A stretch of DNA of 64,000 nucleotides, taken from CBDDHT01 sp965227905 (GTDB taxonomy: Bacteria; Pseudomonadota; Alphaproteobacteria; Rhizobiales; Methyloligellaceae). The DNA is taken from positions 1,302,001 through 1,366,000 of the forward strand of contig OZ245780.1 in assembly GCA_965227905.1 (NCBI GenBank), in the 5' to 3' direction. Position numbers and translations under genes: made by a program. Of this stretch, positions 33,632 through 41,201 are shown in pieces (position 1 is the stretch's first letter; every line of letters begins with the position of its first letter). The notes beneath the pieces were generated by a model that was not told the DNA's origin, did not search any database, and was given only the letters and a program-made list of their open reading frames with translations.

Positions 33632-34321
33632 ATGGGTAATCTCGACGCTGCGAGCAAAAGAGTATCCAAGAATGCTATAGCGGAATGCCCAGTCTGCGGG
33701 GCATCGTCGCCACGGCGCTTTCAGAGCATCGGCGATCAGGATTACTGGCGCTGCGATCGCTGCGAAGCGCGGTTTCTCGATCCTTGCCACTACCCGACGG
33801 CGCGGAACGAGTACCAACAGTATCTGCTTCACGAGAACGATCCGGCGGACCCAGCCTATCGAAAGTTCTTGTCGAAACTCGCTGATCCGCTCCTGGCCAA
33901 GCTTCAAAGAAATTCGCAAGGGCTCGATTTCGGCTGCGGCCCGGGCCCCGCACTGGCGGCAATGCTCCGGGAGGCAGGTCACCGGATATCGCTCTACGAT
34001 CCGTTTTTTCATCCGGACGTCGCGACCCTGTCGCAAATCTTCGATTTCATTACCTGCACGGAGGTCGCTGAACACTTCCATCACCCTGCAGAGGAGTTCA
34101 GCCGTTTCGACGCGATGCTGAAGCCGGGTGGTTGGTTGGGAATCATGACCTGCTTTCGGACCGACGACGCTCTTTTCGCCAATTGGCACTACCGTAAAGA
34201 TCCAACGCATGTGGTGTTCTATTGCGAGACTACCTTTCAGGAGATCGCACGTCAGCGTGGATGGGATTGCGAATTCCCGGTCAAAGACGTCGTCCTGATG
34301 CACAAGCCGGACGGACAGTGA
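33632..34321 (+). CDS. class I SAM-dependent methyltransferase with zinc-ribbon N-terminus
   Basis: A 229-residue protein. Four cysteines in CPVCGASS and YWRCDRCEARF (about residues 19-46) form a zinc ribbon. The methyltransferase motifs follow: GLDFGCGPGPALAAMLREAG, ISLYDPFF, FDFITCTEVAEHFHHPAEEF and MLKPGGWLGIMT. This type, with a Zn ribbon before the SAM domain, is found among proteins acting on sugars or RNA. The substrate is unknown. GGGAG lies nine nt before the ATG. It converges with the 2OG oxygenase gene 21 nt downstream. Confidence 0.82.
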   Translation: MGNLDAASKRVSKNAIAECPVCGASSPRRFQSIGDQDYWRCDRCEARFLDPCHYPTARNEYQQYLLHENDPADPAYRKFLSKLADPLLAKLQRNSQGLDFGCGPGPALAAMLREAGHRISLYDPFFHPDVATLSQIFDFITCTEVAEHFHHPAEEFSRFDAMLKPGGWLGIMTCFRTDDALFANWHYRKDPTHVVFYCETTFQEIARQRGWDCEFPVKDVVLMHKPDGQ

Positions 34322-34342
34322 GGGGCTGTCTTGATCCTGCCC

Positions 34343-35071
34343 CTACTCTGCATCGTGGAAAATAATGCCGGCGGTATAGCGCTCGCCGCTTCGCAACCGA
34401 CTTACACCATGACGCATCTTTACCCGATAGTAGCCGCGCTTTCCTTCTTTCGGCCGTTCGTTGACAGCGAAGAGAGCGCCATGCCCTTTCATAAGCGGTA
34501 CCACTTCCGCCCGCGATTGCATTCGGGGGCGCTGTTCCGTCAAAACGAACTCGCCGCCGACGAAATCTTCGCCGGGTGCGCTCAGGAGAATGACGATCTG
34601 AATCGGAAAGGCCTGTTCGCCATACAGATCCTGGTGCAGGCAATTATAGTCACCGGGTCCATATTTCAGGAGCAGCGGTGTCGGTCGTGACTGACCGGTC
34701 TCATGACAGCGCGCGAGCATTTCCTCCAGTGTGTCCGGATAGCGGTGCGCTGCGCCCATGGCCTTCATCCATGAATTGGCGATCGGTGCTAGTTGTTTGT
34801 AGAGGGCAAGCCGCAACGCATCGATTGTTTGGGGCAATGGATAGCTGAAGTATTTGTACTCGCCAGACCCGAAACCGTGCCGCGCCATCACCACGCGGCT
34901 CCTGAAACTCTCGTCGGTATCATAGAGCGCGGAGAGCGTATCGCAGACAGCATCGCTGATCAGGCGGCCCGTCAACGCGAGCCCGTCACGGTCGAGATCA
35001 TTCGCAATCTGCGCCCAATCCAGCGCATTCACACGACGTTCGAGAATTTCGCGGCTTTCCCTGCGCGCCAT
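34343..35071 (-). CDS. 2-oxoglutarate/Fe(II)-dependent oxygenase
   Basis: A 242-residue dioxygenase of the prolyl-hydroxylase-like group. The metal-binding H-x-D is seen in CLHQDLYG (about residues 144-151), with the second His in MRHGVSRLRSGERYTAGIIFH, where the Arg binds 2-oxoglutarate. Hydroxylation of a protein or small molecule is expected. AGGAGG lies eight nt before the ATG. It is divergent from the GlcG-family gene. The substrate cannot be inferred. Confidence 0.8.
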   Translation of the reverse strand: MARRESREILERRVNALDWAQIANDLDRDGLALTGRLISDAVCDTLSALYDTDESFRSRVVMARHGFGSGEYKYFSYPLPQTIDALRLALYKQLAPIANSWMKAMGAAHRYPDTLEEMLARCHETGQSRPTPLLLKYGPGDYNCLHQDLYGEQAFPIQIVILLSAPGEDFVGGEFVLTEQRPRMQSRAEVVPLMKGHGALFAVNERPKEGKRGYYRVKMRHGVSRLRSGERYTAGIIFHDAE

Positions 35072-35222
35072 CGTCGGGCCTCCTGGGCATGTCAGCTGCT
35101 ACAGGCTATTGGCTTTCCGACCCTAAGGCCTCCCATTTCTTGCGCGGAATTGATTTACCTCAAACGTTGCGCGATCCGGAAGCCTATACTCCGCCGCAGT
35201 CAATTCGAAGGAAGGATCCAAC

Positions 35223-35732
35223 ATGAACCGGTGTATCAGGGCAATTGCTGCCGCAGTCATTCTTACAAGCGCGAGCTCTGGCCTATCGATGGCCGAAGAC
35301 AAGGCAACTTTCACTGTTCAGTCGCTGACCTTGGAAACCGCCCTTGAACTGGCTCAGGCGACGCTCAAAAAATGCCAGGCCGAAGGCTATCAGGCCGCAG
35401 TGAGCGTCGTGGATCGTGGCGGCAATCTGCAGGTAACGCTGCGTGACAGATTCGCAGGCGCACACACGCCCGATACCGCTTATCGGAAAGCCTGGACGGC
35501 TTTGAGCTTCCGGACGGATACGCTGGAACTCTCGGAGTTGACGGAGAAGGGTGAGTCCTGGGCGATCCGAGGTGTCACAAATGCGCTTCCGATCGGTGGC
35601 GGCGTTCAGATTCGCCATGGCGACGGCAGTTTGCTTGGAGCCATCGGCGTGTCCGGCGCTCCTGGCCCGAAGAACGATGTGGTCTGCGCCAAAGCTGGCC
35701 TGGCTGCCATCGAGGACAAGATCGCTTTTTGA
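35223..35732 (+). CDS. secreted GlcG/HbpS family protein
   Basis: A 169-residue exported protein. A signal peptide (RAIAAAVILTSASSGLSMAE) precedes a single GlcG/HbpS domain: LTLETALELAQATLKKCQAEGYQAAVSVVDRGGNLQVTLRDRFAGAHTPDTAYRKAWTALSFRTDT and GGGVQIRHGDGSLLGAIGVSGAPGPKNDVVCAKAGL. HbpS of Streptomyces binds heme; other members are linked to glycolate use. The periplasmic position suggests heme or ligand binding. AAGGA is placed seven nt before the ATG. It converges with the membrane-protein gene, whose end is 4 nt away. Confidence 0.88.
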   Translation: MNRCIRAIAAAVILTSASSGLSMAEDKATFTVQSLTLETALELAQATLKKCQAEGYQAAVSVVDRGGNLQVTLRDRFAGAHTPDTAYRKAWTALSFRTDTLELSELTEKGESWAIRGVTNALPIGGGVQIRHGDGSLLGAIGVSGAPGPKNDVVCAKAGLAAIEDKIAF

Positions 35733-35736
35733 GAGC

Positions 35737-36165
35737 CTACTCGTCCTCTTGGGGCGTTTTGTCTGAAATCCAAGCCGCATCGACAAAGACGATTGCGGCC
35801 ATGATCGCGCCGGCTACGCCGAGAGCGCCAAGGCCGATATCTTCGAAGGCGGCGGGTTTCAGATCGAAGGCGAGAATCGCGATGTTGATATAGGTGATGA
35901 TCGGCAAATGCATTGCGATGCCGAACCGTGCACCCCGGCCGCGTGCGATCATGCGCGGTACAACAGCCCAGCGGATATAGATGAAGAACGCGGTATTGAC
36001 GGCGCACGCGATGACGAAGTTGATAGCCTGATCCGACATTTTTACATCGAACAGATAATCCATCGCCATATAGTAGCCGAACATCAAGGTGGCGAAGACC
36101 GCGCACGTAATGCAGATCAAGACCCAGCGCTTCGTAAATTCGTCACGTGTAACCTGGGGGTTCAT
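35737..36165 (-). CDS. four-helix membrane protein of unknown function
   Basis: A 142-residue inner-membrane protein with four hydrophobic segments (VLICITCAVFATLMFGYYMAM, FVIACAVNTAFFIYIRWAVV, HLPIITYINIAILAF, LGALGVAGAIMAAIVFVDAAW). The ends are polar, with an acidic C-terminus (KTPQEDE). I do not recognise the family. AGGA lies upstream of the ATG. It stands alone between the GlcG-family gene and the exosortase locus. Confidence 0.65.
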   Translation of the reverse strand: MNPQVTRDEFTKRWVLICITCAVFATLMFGYYMAMDYLFDVKMSDQAINFVIACAVNTAFFIYIRWAVVPRMIARGRGARFGIAMHLPIITYINIAILAFDLKPAAFEDIGLGALGVAGAIMAAIVFVDAAWISDKTPQEDE

Positions 36166-36348
36166 TTGCTTGTCCTGAAGGAGGCGGGAATACCCGTCTT
36201 TTGCTGTTCAACCGCGTTAGCATATAGCGCGTTGAACGCTCATTCCTCAACATTCCGAGCAGGCATCGATTTTTTTGAAACAGCTTGAACCAATGGCTCC
36301 TCCGACGCGACCAATGGGTAAACGCTCGTGTCATTATGGGAGCAGTCA

Positions 36349-36492
36349 ATGCAACAGCTCATATCAGAAAACGGCCAGTTTTGCCCACGACCCAGGGATC
36401 GATTTGCAGTGCTCAAAGCCGTCTCGATCGTTTTGGCTGCGATGGCTTTGCTTCTCGCGGTCAGCCTTTTCTACCCGGTGCACGGACTCTAG
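36349..36492 (+). CDS. 47-residue putative single-helix membrane protein
   Basis: A short ORF with GGGAG six nt before its ATG, coding for a polar N-terminus (MQQLISENGQFCPRPRDRF) and one membrane helix (AVLKAVSIVLAAMALLLAVSL), ending FYPVHGL. Nothing else occupies this 352-nt gap, and the ribosome site and helix support a real gene. It is convergent with the histidine kinase gene. Too short for family assignment; conservation in relatives would decide. Confidence 0.45.
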   Translation: MQQLISENGQFCPRPRDRFAVLKAVSIVLAAMALLLAVSLFYPVHGL

Positions 36493-36517
36493 GTCATGAA
36501 CTCATAAATGGCCTAGT

Positions 36518-38143
36518 TCAGACGGATGGTAGTCTCAGAACAAATCTGGTCTCGCGTGCATCGTCGTCGAATTTGATGGAGCCCCCATGGGCTTCCAAAA
36601 TGGAGTGGACGATGCGCAGTCCGAGACCGGTGCCGCCCTCTTCCCGTCGTGTGGTGAAGAATGGGTCGAAGATCTTGTCCCGATTGAGCTTCGATACGCC
36701 GTGACCGTTATCGGTGACAATCAAAGTTGCGGTGTCGTCATCGGCGTGGAGGTCGATGGTTACCACAGTTGCGGCATTCTGCACCGCGTTGACGACAAGG
36801 TTGGAGAGCACGCTCTCCAGATTGTCATCCGAGATCGGTGCTTTGATGGTGTCGGGTCCGCTCACTTCAATCTTGCAGGTTGGTGACTCGTGCTGAGCCC
36901 TTATCCGCTCGAGAACAGGTCGGATCTCGATGGCATCTTCGGCCGGTACAATATTGTCGGCGCGCGCAAGCTCGAGCAGGCGATTGGTAAGTTGTTTGAG
37001 GCGATCGGTATCGGCCAGAATGTTGTTGATGAAACGGGATCGTTCTTCGTCCGACATGGCGTCGCGATGTTCGCCGAGAAGCTCGGCAGAGCCGCGTATC
37101 GACGTGAGCGGCGTCTTGAACTCATGCGAGATCCGGTTGGCAAAGTCGCGAAGATAGGTTGAGCGTTGCTGCAGGCTGTTGGCCATGTCGGAGAAACTCC
37201 CCGACAAAAGTGCAAGTTCCTTGGTGCCCGGCCGTTCCAAGGGCTGCAACATCTGATAGTCGCCGGCCGTCGTGCTTCGTGCCCGCCGGATCAGTTCGTG
37301 GATCGGACGGGAGATCGTCCAGGACGTGAACAGGCCGAGGGCAATGGTCAGGCCGAGGATGGTGAGTCCCGCCAGGATTAGCCGGTCGCGCTCTGCATAC
37401 ATATCTTTGATGATGTTGTTTGGCGTGCGCGAGAGGTAGACGACGCCCCACACCCTCGAATCGTGGATCACCGGATAGGCAGCAAAGATACGAATAAAGG
37501 TGCCACGGCTGATCGATGCGATCGGTGGTGTGGCATCGGAGAGACGCTGCCTCAGGACGCTTGTATACTGTCCGCTCAGTCCCTTTTGAACCTCCTCCAC
37601 ATGCGCAAACGAGAGACCGATCTCATTGCGACCGGCGATGGTGATGCCTCGATGATCGAGGAGCCGCATCCCCGCGAGCGTGGTCTTTTGTGCATCTATG
37701 AAGATCCTTGTGATTTCTTCTCCGATTTCCAGGAGAACGGGATCAGGCGGCGATTCCGGTTCTGCCCCATCGGGGCGTGATGGCAGGACTTCATTCTTCG
37801 CGAGATCGACCAGCGGCTTCTGAGGTGTGTAGTAAAGATGGCGGTTGGGATCGTAGCTGGCGGATGGATCGTTTTTTGAACTGTCCTGCGTGCTCAGATC
37901 CCGTGACGATCGGCGGTCGGCGCTGATTGGAATACCGTGGGTTTCCGGTGAAGGTATCGTTTTTACGATCCGTTCTTTCAACAGCGCACCGATTAGAGCG
38001 GCCTGTGAAATCAGCTCGATCTCGGTTTCCTGCACGAGTTTGTTCTCATAGATTCGAAAAAACACGAGACCGCCGACCGGCAGAATGAGCACCAGAAGAT
38101 TGACGATCAGCAGAACCGTCTTGACTGCAGGATAACGTTTCAT
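36518..38143 (-). CDS. sensor histidine kinase (CreC-like) of the exosortase locus
   Basis: A 541-residue membrane kinase. A first helix (VLLIVNLLVLILPVGGLVFF) and a second near residue 260 (LILAGLTILGLTIALGLFTSW) flank a 220-residue periplasmic sensor domain. A HAMP linker follows, then RISHEFKTPLTSIRGSAELL with the phospho-His near 340, and N, G1 and G2 boxes (LVVNAVQNA, VTDNGHGVS, GGTGLGLRIV). The dimerisation helix matches CreC (HELKSPL-type, with IRG-A-E). It partners with the response regulator encoded 9 nt upstream. The start at ATG 38143 has AGGG seven nt upstream; ATG 38149 is too close to it. Confidence 0.9.
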   Translation of the reverse strand: MKRYPAVKTVLLIVNLLVLILPVGGLVFFRIYENKLVQETEIELISQAALIGALLKERIVKTIPSPETHGIPISADRRSSRDLSTQDSSKNDPSASYDPNRHLYYTPQKPLVDLAKNEVLPSRPDGAEPESPPDPVLLEIGEEITRIFIDAQKTTLAGMRLLDHRGITIAGRNEIGLSFAHVEEVQKGLSGQYTSVLRQRLSDATPPIASISRGTFIRIFAAYPVIHDSRVWGVVYLSRTPNNIIKDMYAERDRLILAGLTILGLTIALGLFTSWTISRPIHELIRRARSTTAGDYQMLQPLERPGTKELALLSGSFSDMANSLQQRSTYLRDFANRISHEFKTPLTSIRGSAELLGEHRDAMSDEERSRFINNILADTDRLKQLTNRLLELARADNIVPAEDAIEIRPVLERIRAQHESPTCKIEVSGPDTIKAPISDDNLESVLSNLVVNAVQNAATVVTIDLHADDDTATLIVTDNGHGVSKLNRDKIFDPFFTTRREEGGTGLGLRIVHSILEAHGGSIKFDDDARETRFVLRLPSV

Positions 38144-38152
38144 GGCCATGCC

Positions 38153-38848
38153 CTAGGTGCAGGCGCCGAGCTTGTATCCGACACCATGAACGGTCTCGAT
38201 CAGGTCTTCACAGCCATACTTCTCGAATTTCTGTCTTATGTGGCGAATGTGGCTGTCGACCGTCCGATCGCTGACATGCACTGTCAGCCCATAAGCCCGA
38301 TCGATGATGTTGTTGCGATCCAGGACGTGCTCGGGCCGCTTGAGGAAGCCTTCCAAAATGGCAAATTCGGTTGCGGTGAGTTGCACCGGCTCGCTTGCCC
38401 ACGTCACAAGGTGACGGGTCGCGTCCAGAGATACATTGCCGTGGCTCAGAACATCGCTATCGGATTTTACTTCTGGCATCGCCCGGAGGCGCTTGAGGAT
38501 GACTTTAACGCGGGCAAGTAGCTCGCGCGGGCTGAACGGCTTGGTCACATAGTCGTCGCCGCCGATTTCCAGTCCGATGATGCGATCGACTTCTTCATCG
38601 CGTGAAGACAGAAAGAGTACCGGTACGTCGGACGTTTTTCGGATTTCCCGGCAGACCTCCAGTCCGTCGAGTTCCGGCATGTTGATGTCGAGAACCACTA
38701 GATCGGCTTCGCTGCGCGTAAACTGCCGCAAGGCATCGGCTCCATCCTTCGCGAGGAGCGTATTCATGCCTGCCTTTTCGAGCGTGAATTTAATCACGTC
38801 GCGAATATGCGGGTCGTCATCCACGACCAGGATCGTGCGTGCGGTCAC
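38153..38848 (-). CDS. response regulator, OmpR family (CreB-like)
   Basis: A 231-residue two-domain regulator. The receiver domain (ILVVDDDPHIRDVI, phospho-Asp54 in LVVLDINMPELDG, Thr/Ser and KPFSPRELLARV) is joined to a winged helix (VQLTATEFAILEGFLKRPEHVLDRNNI, RTVDSHIRHIRQKFE, VHGVGYKLG). It starts at GTG 38848 with GAGGGA six nt upstream. It lies between the VIT-vWA protein gene and its kinase. It is expected to control the exosortase and its target protein in response to an envelope signal. Confidence 0.93.
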   Translation of the reverse strand: MTARTILVVDDDPHIRDVIKFTLEKAGMNTLLAKDGADALRQFTRSEADLVVLDINMPELDGLEVCREIRKTSDVPVLFLSSRDEEVDRIIGLEIGGDDYVTKPFSPRELLARVKVILKRLRAMPEVKSDSDVLSHGNVSLDATRHLVTWASEPVQLTATEFAILEGFLKRPEHVLDRNNIIDRAYGLTVHVSDRTVDSHIRHIRQKFEKYGCEDLIETVHGVGYKLGACT

Positions 38849-38907
38849 GTTGTGTCCCTCTTCGGTTTGTCAGTTCTTGCCCACCTGATCCACATCTTCA
38901 AGATCTT

Positions 38908-38936
38908 ATAGGAACCGGCACATGGCCGGTTCCTAT
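38908..38936 (-). promoter_or_regulatory. intercistronic hairpin in the exosortase locus
   Basis: A 12-bp stem (38908-38919 with 38925-38936) around a 5-nt loop, in the 121-nt gap between the VIT-vWA gene and the response regulator gene. It has no T-run and may reduce read-through into the regulators or stabilise the upstream message. Confidence 0.55.
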
Positions 38937-38969
38937 TCGATATGGGACCTTTCTTAGATTTGTGAATTG

Positions 38970-41183
38970 TCACGCTGTTTTTTGGCGCATGAATATCAAT
39001 CCGCTAGCCAGTAGCAGAACCATGAGAATGAGCCCCGCAAGCGCCGCCGGCTCGGGTGTCGAGCCACCGCTGAAACGCGATGCCACTTTGGTCAATCCGG
39101 GCTTGACGATGGAAGGTCCCGTTCGGTGATTGCCGGGCATGGGTTGCAACTGAGCGGTGCGGCCCCGGTTGGGATAGGCGAATTCCGTCACGCCATCCAC
39201 CATGGGGAGAGGAACATCGCTCTGCTTAGCCGACAGGGGGTCTTCGTTCACCACTTTTCGGGAGATAGCGACGAATGAGGTCCATTGGGTGGCGAGGGAA
39301 TGCTCCAATCCCAGCTTGGTGACGGCATTCTGGAGGCTGGCATCGGAAGCACCGCTGGAGCGTAACTGAATCGGACTGCTCAATTCTCGCATATGGTCGG
39401 CAATCTGCGAGCGCGCCCATATCGCGGGCAATGCACGTGTTGCTCTCTCGGTGCTGGTCTCGGGCAAGGTCACCGTGAGCGGTAGGGTGGCATTTTTCCC
39501 GTTGACGCGTCCTTTGACAGTAATGGTCTGCGGCCCTGCCGTCTGAAACCGCCCCTGAATACGGATGGAGTCTCCGGCGAAGAGATCGGGGATCGACGCA
39601 GGCGTAACGTCTTTCGCGTCCACGTCACCCCAATCGATCTCAATGTCCGTCAGCAGCGGAGAATTCAACCGGTTCGCAAGATCGATTGCTGCATCGTTAC
39701 TCGTCTCTGTTGGATCGATGTAGCGGGCGAAACCACGCCCTTTTCGTGCCATTTCTGCGAGCAGGAAGCGGTTGACAGAGGTGCCGACGCCGAAGGCATA
39801 GATCCTCGCCTGTCCGATATTGGCGCTGATGAGCCTCAGAACATCCGCCTCGTTTCCGATGTAACCGTCGGATAGAAAAACAACGATACGCATTGTGCCG
39901 CTTTCCGGTCGGACTGCGAAGGCTTGTTGGATTGCGTTGGGAATCTCGGTGCCTCCGCCGGCAGTCAATGATCGGACATAGGCGAGGCCGGCGGCCTTGT
40001 TGGCCGGCGTTGCCGGTACCGGGCCTGCCGTGAATTCCGATGCATTGTTGGAGAAGCGAATCACGCGGAAATAATCTGTTGGTCTCATCGCTTGGAGTGC
40101 ATGGCGCATGAACGTTTTCGATGCGGCGATCGGCTCGCCATTCATCGAGCCCGATGTGTCGAGGACAAAGACCAGCTCACGCGGCATGACGTCTTTTGCC
40201 TCCGGAACGCTTGGCGGTTCGATCATCAGGGAGAAATAGCCACTCTTGTCGTCGCGGTGGGTGAGAAATCCTGCCTGCGTCTTGTCGCCTGTGAGCTCGT
40301 ATCGGAGCACAAAGTCCTTGTTGTCGATTGTGCGCCCCTTTTTCAGGGAAATCGATTTGGAGGCTTCATTCTCGGTGACATCGAGGGTGTGAGTTGGACT
40401 TGTCACGGCTGCGATGGATGTGCCGGACGCAAGAGCAACATTAATTCCAACCCGGTCATCCTCGATCGTTTCCGGTGTCGTCAGGCCGGATACATGAGGG
40501 TATTCGGGTGTTGGCGAGAAGGACCATTGTCCAGTCGCCCGTGGGGATTCCTGGTCTTGGGGAGCATCGACACGCGATGTGCTGTCGAAAACGACGGTCG
40601 AGGCCGGAGGTGATCGCTGTGGATCGGGGTTGTACCGCGGTCCGACGACAAGGGGTACCACCAGTTCGTAACGGCCATCGATCCGTGGGACGGTTTGAAC
40701 GTAGGTTAGCGTGACCTTGATCGGCATGCCCGGCATCAGATTGGCAATGTCCTGGGTGAACATGTTGGGCCTGTGCTGTTCCAGTAGTGCCGCTGCTTTG
40801 CCCTCGCGCTTAGCGGTTTCGAACGTCTGACGTGCAGCCTCGCGTTTTTCGATCTTCGCTTGCACAATCTCGTCGCCTACATGCATCTGCATGGCCATCA
40901 CAGCGCCGTCCTTGTTCAAAGGAAACAGGTATGTGGCATTGAGCGCCGAGGCGATCGGATTGGCAAAGGTCTGAACAACCGTAACACTGGCAAGGTCGCC
41001 TTGGACGTCGGCGGAGATATCCATGCGAAGCACGGGAAAGCTGATGGTCTTGCCATCTACCATTGCCTCGATACGCCCGCCGCGCTCATCCGTTGCGCTG
41101 GAGACTGGAAAAGGAATTGCGGTCACTGCAACGATTGCGAGACAGGCCAGCCGACGAATTGCCGTCATGCGATTGGGCATCAT
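38970..41183 (-). CDS. VIT-vWA surface protein with PEP-CTERM-like sorting tail
   Basis: A 737-residue exported protein. A signal peptide ends near residue 30 (FPVSSA). A VIT domain follows (DISADVQGDLASVTVVQTFANP, ATYLFPLNKDGAVMAMQMHVGDEIVQAKIEKREAARQTFE). Next comes a von Willebrand A domain with a MIDAS motif (FVLDTSGSMNGEPI) and IVVFLSDGYIGNE. The C-terminus is PEPAALAGLILMVLLLASGLIFMRQKTA: a P-E-P, one membrane helix and a basic end, the plan of exosortase substrates. It resembles the marine proteobacterial sortase target family. AAGGAG lies seven nt before the ATG. It follows the exosortase gene after 18 nt. Confidence 0.88.
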   Translation of the reverse strand: MMPNRMTAIRRLACLAIVAVTAIPFPVSSATDERGGRIEAMVDGKTISFPVLRMDISADVQGDLASVTVVQTFANPIASALNATYLFPLNKDGAVMAMQMHVGDEIVQAKIEKREAARQTFETAKREGKAAALLEQHRPNMFTQDIANLMPGMPIKVTLTYVQTVPRIDGRYELVVPLVVGPRYNPDPQRSPPASTVVFDSTSRVDAPQDQESPRATGQWSFSPTPEYPHVSGLTTPETIEDDRVGINVALASGTSIAAVTSPTHTLDVTENEASKSISLKKGRTIDNKDFVLRYELTGDKTQAGFLTHRDDKSGYFSLMIEPPSVPEAKDVMPRELVFVLDTSGSMNGEPIAASKTFMRHALQAMRPTDYFRVIRFSNNASEFTAGPVPATPANKAAGLAYVRSLTAGGGTEIPNAIQQAFAVRPESGTMRIVVFLSDGYIGNEADVLRLISANIGQARIYAFGVGTSVNRFLLAEMARKGRGFARYIDPTETSNDAAIDLANRLNSPLLTDIEIDWGDVDAKDVTPASIPDLFAGDSIRIQGRFQTAGPQTITVKGRVNGKNATLPLTVTLPETSTERATRALPAIWARSQIADHMRELSSPIQLRSSGASDASLQNAVTKLGLEHSLATQWTSFVAISRKVVNEDPLSAKQSDVPLPMVDGVTEFAYPNRGRTAQLQPMPGNHRTGPSIVKPGLTKVASRFSGGSTPEPAALAGLILMVLLLASGLIFMRQKTA

Positions 41184-41201
41184 AAATCTACTCCTTGTTC
41201 C

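Noticed and set aside
35154..35175. A third TTACCT half-site upstream of the GlcG-family gene
   Set aside because: TTACCT is followed by ACGTTG instead of AGGTAA, so only one half of the operator is present.
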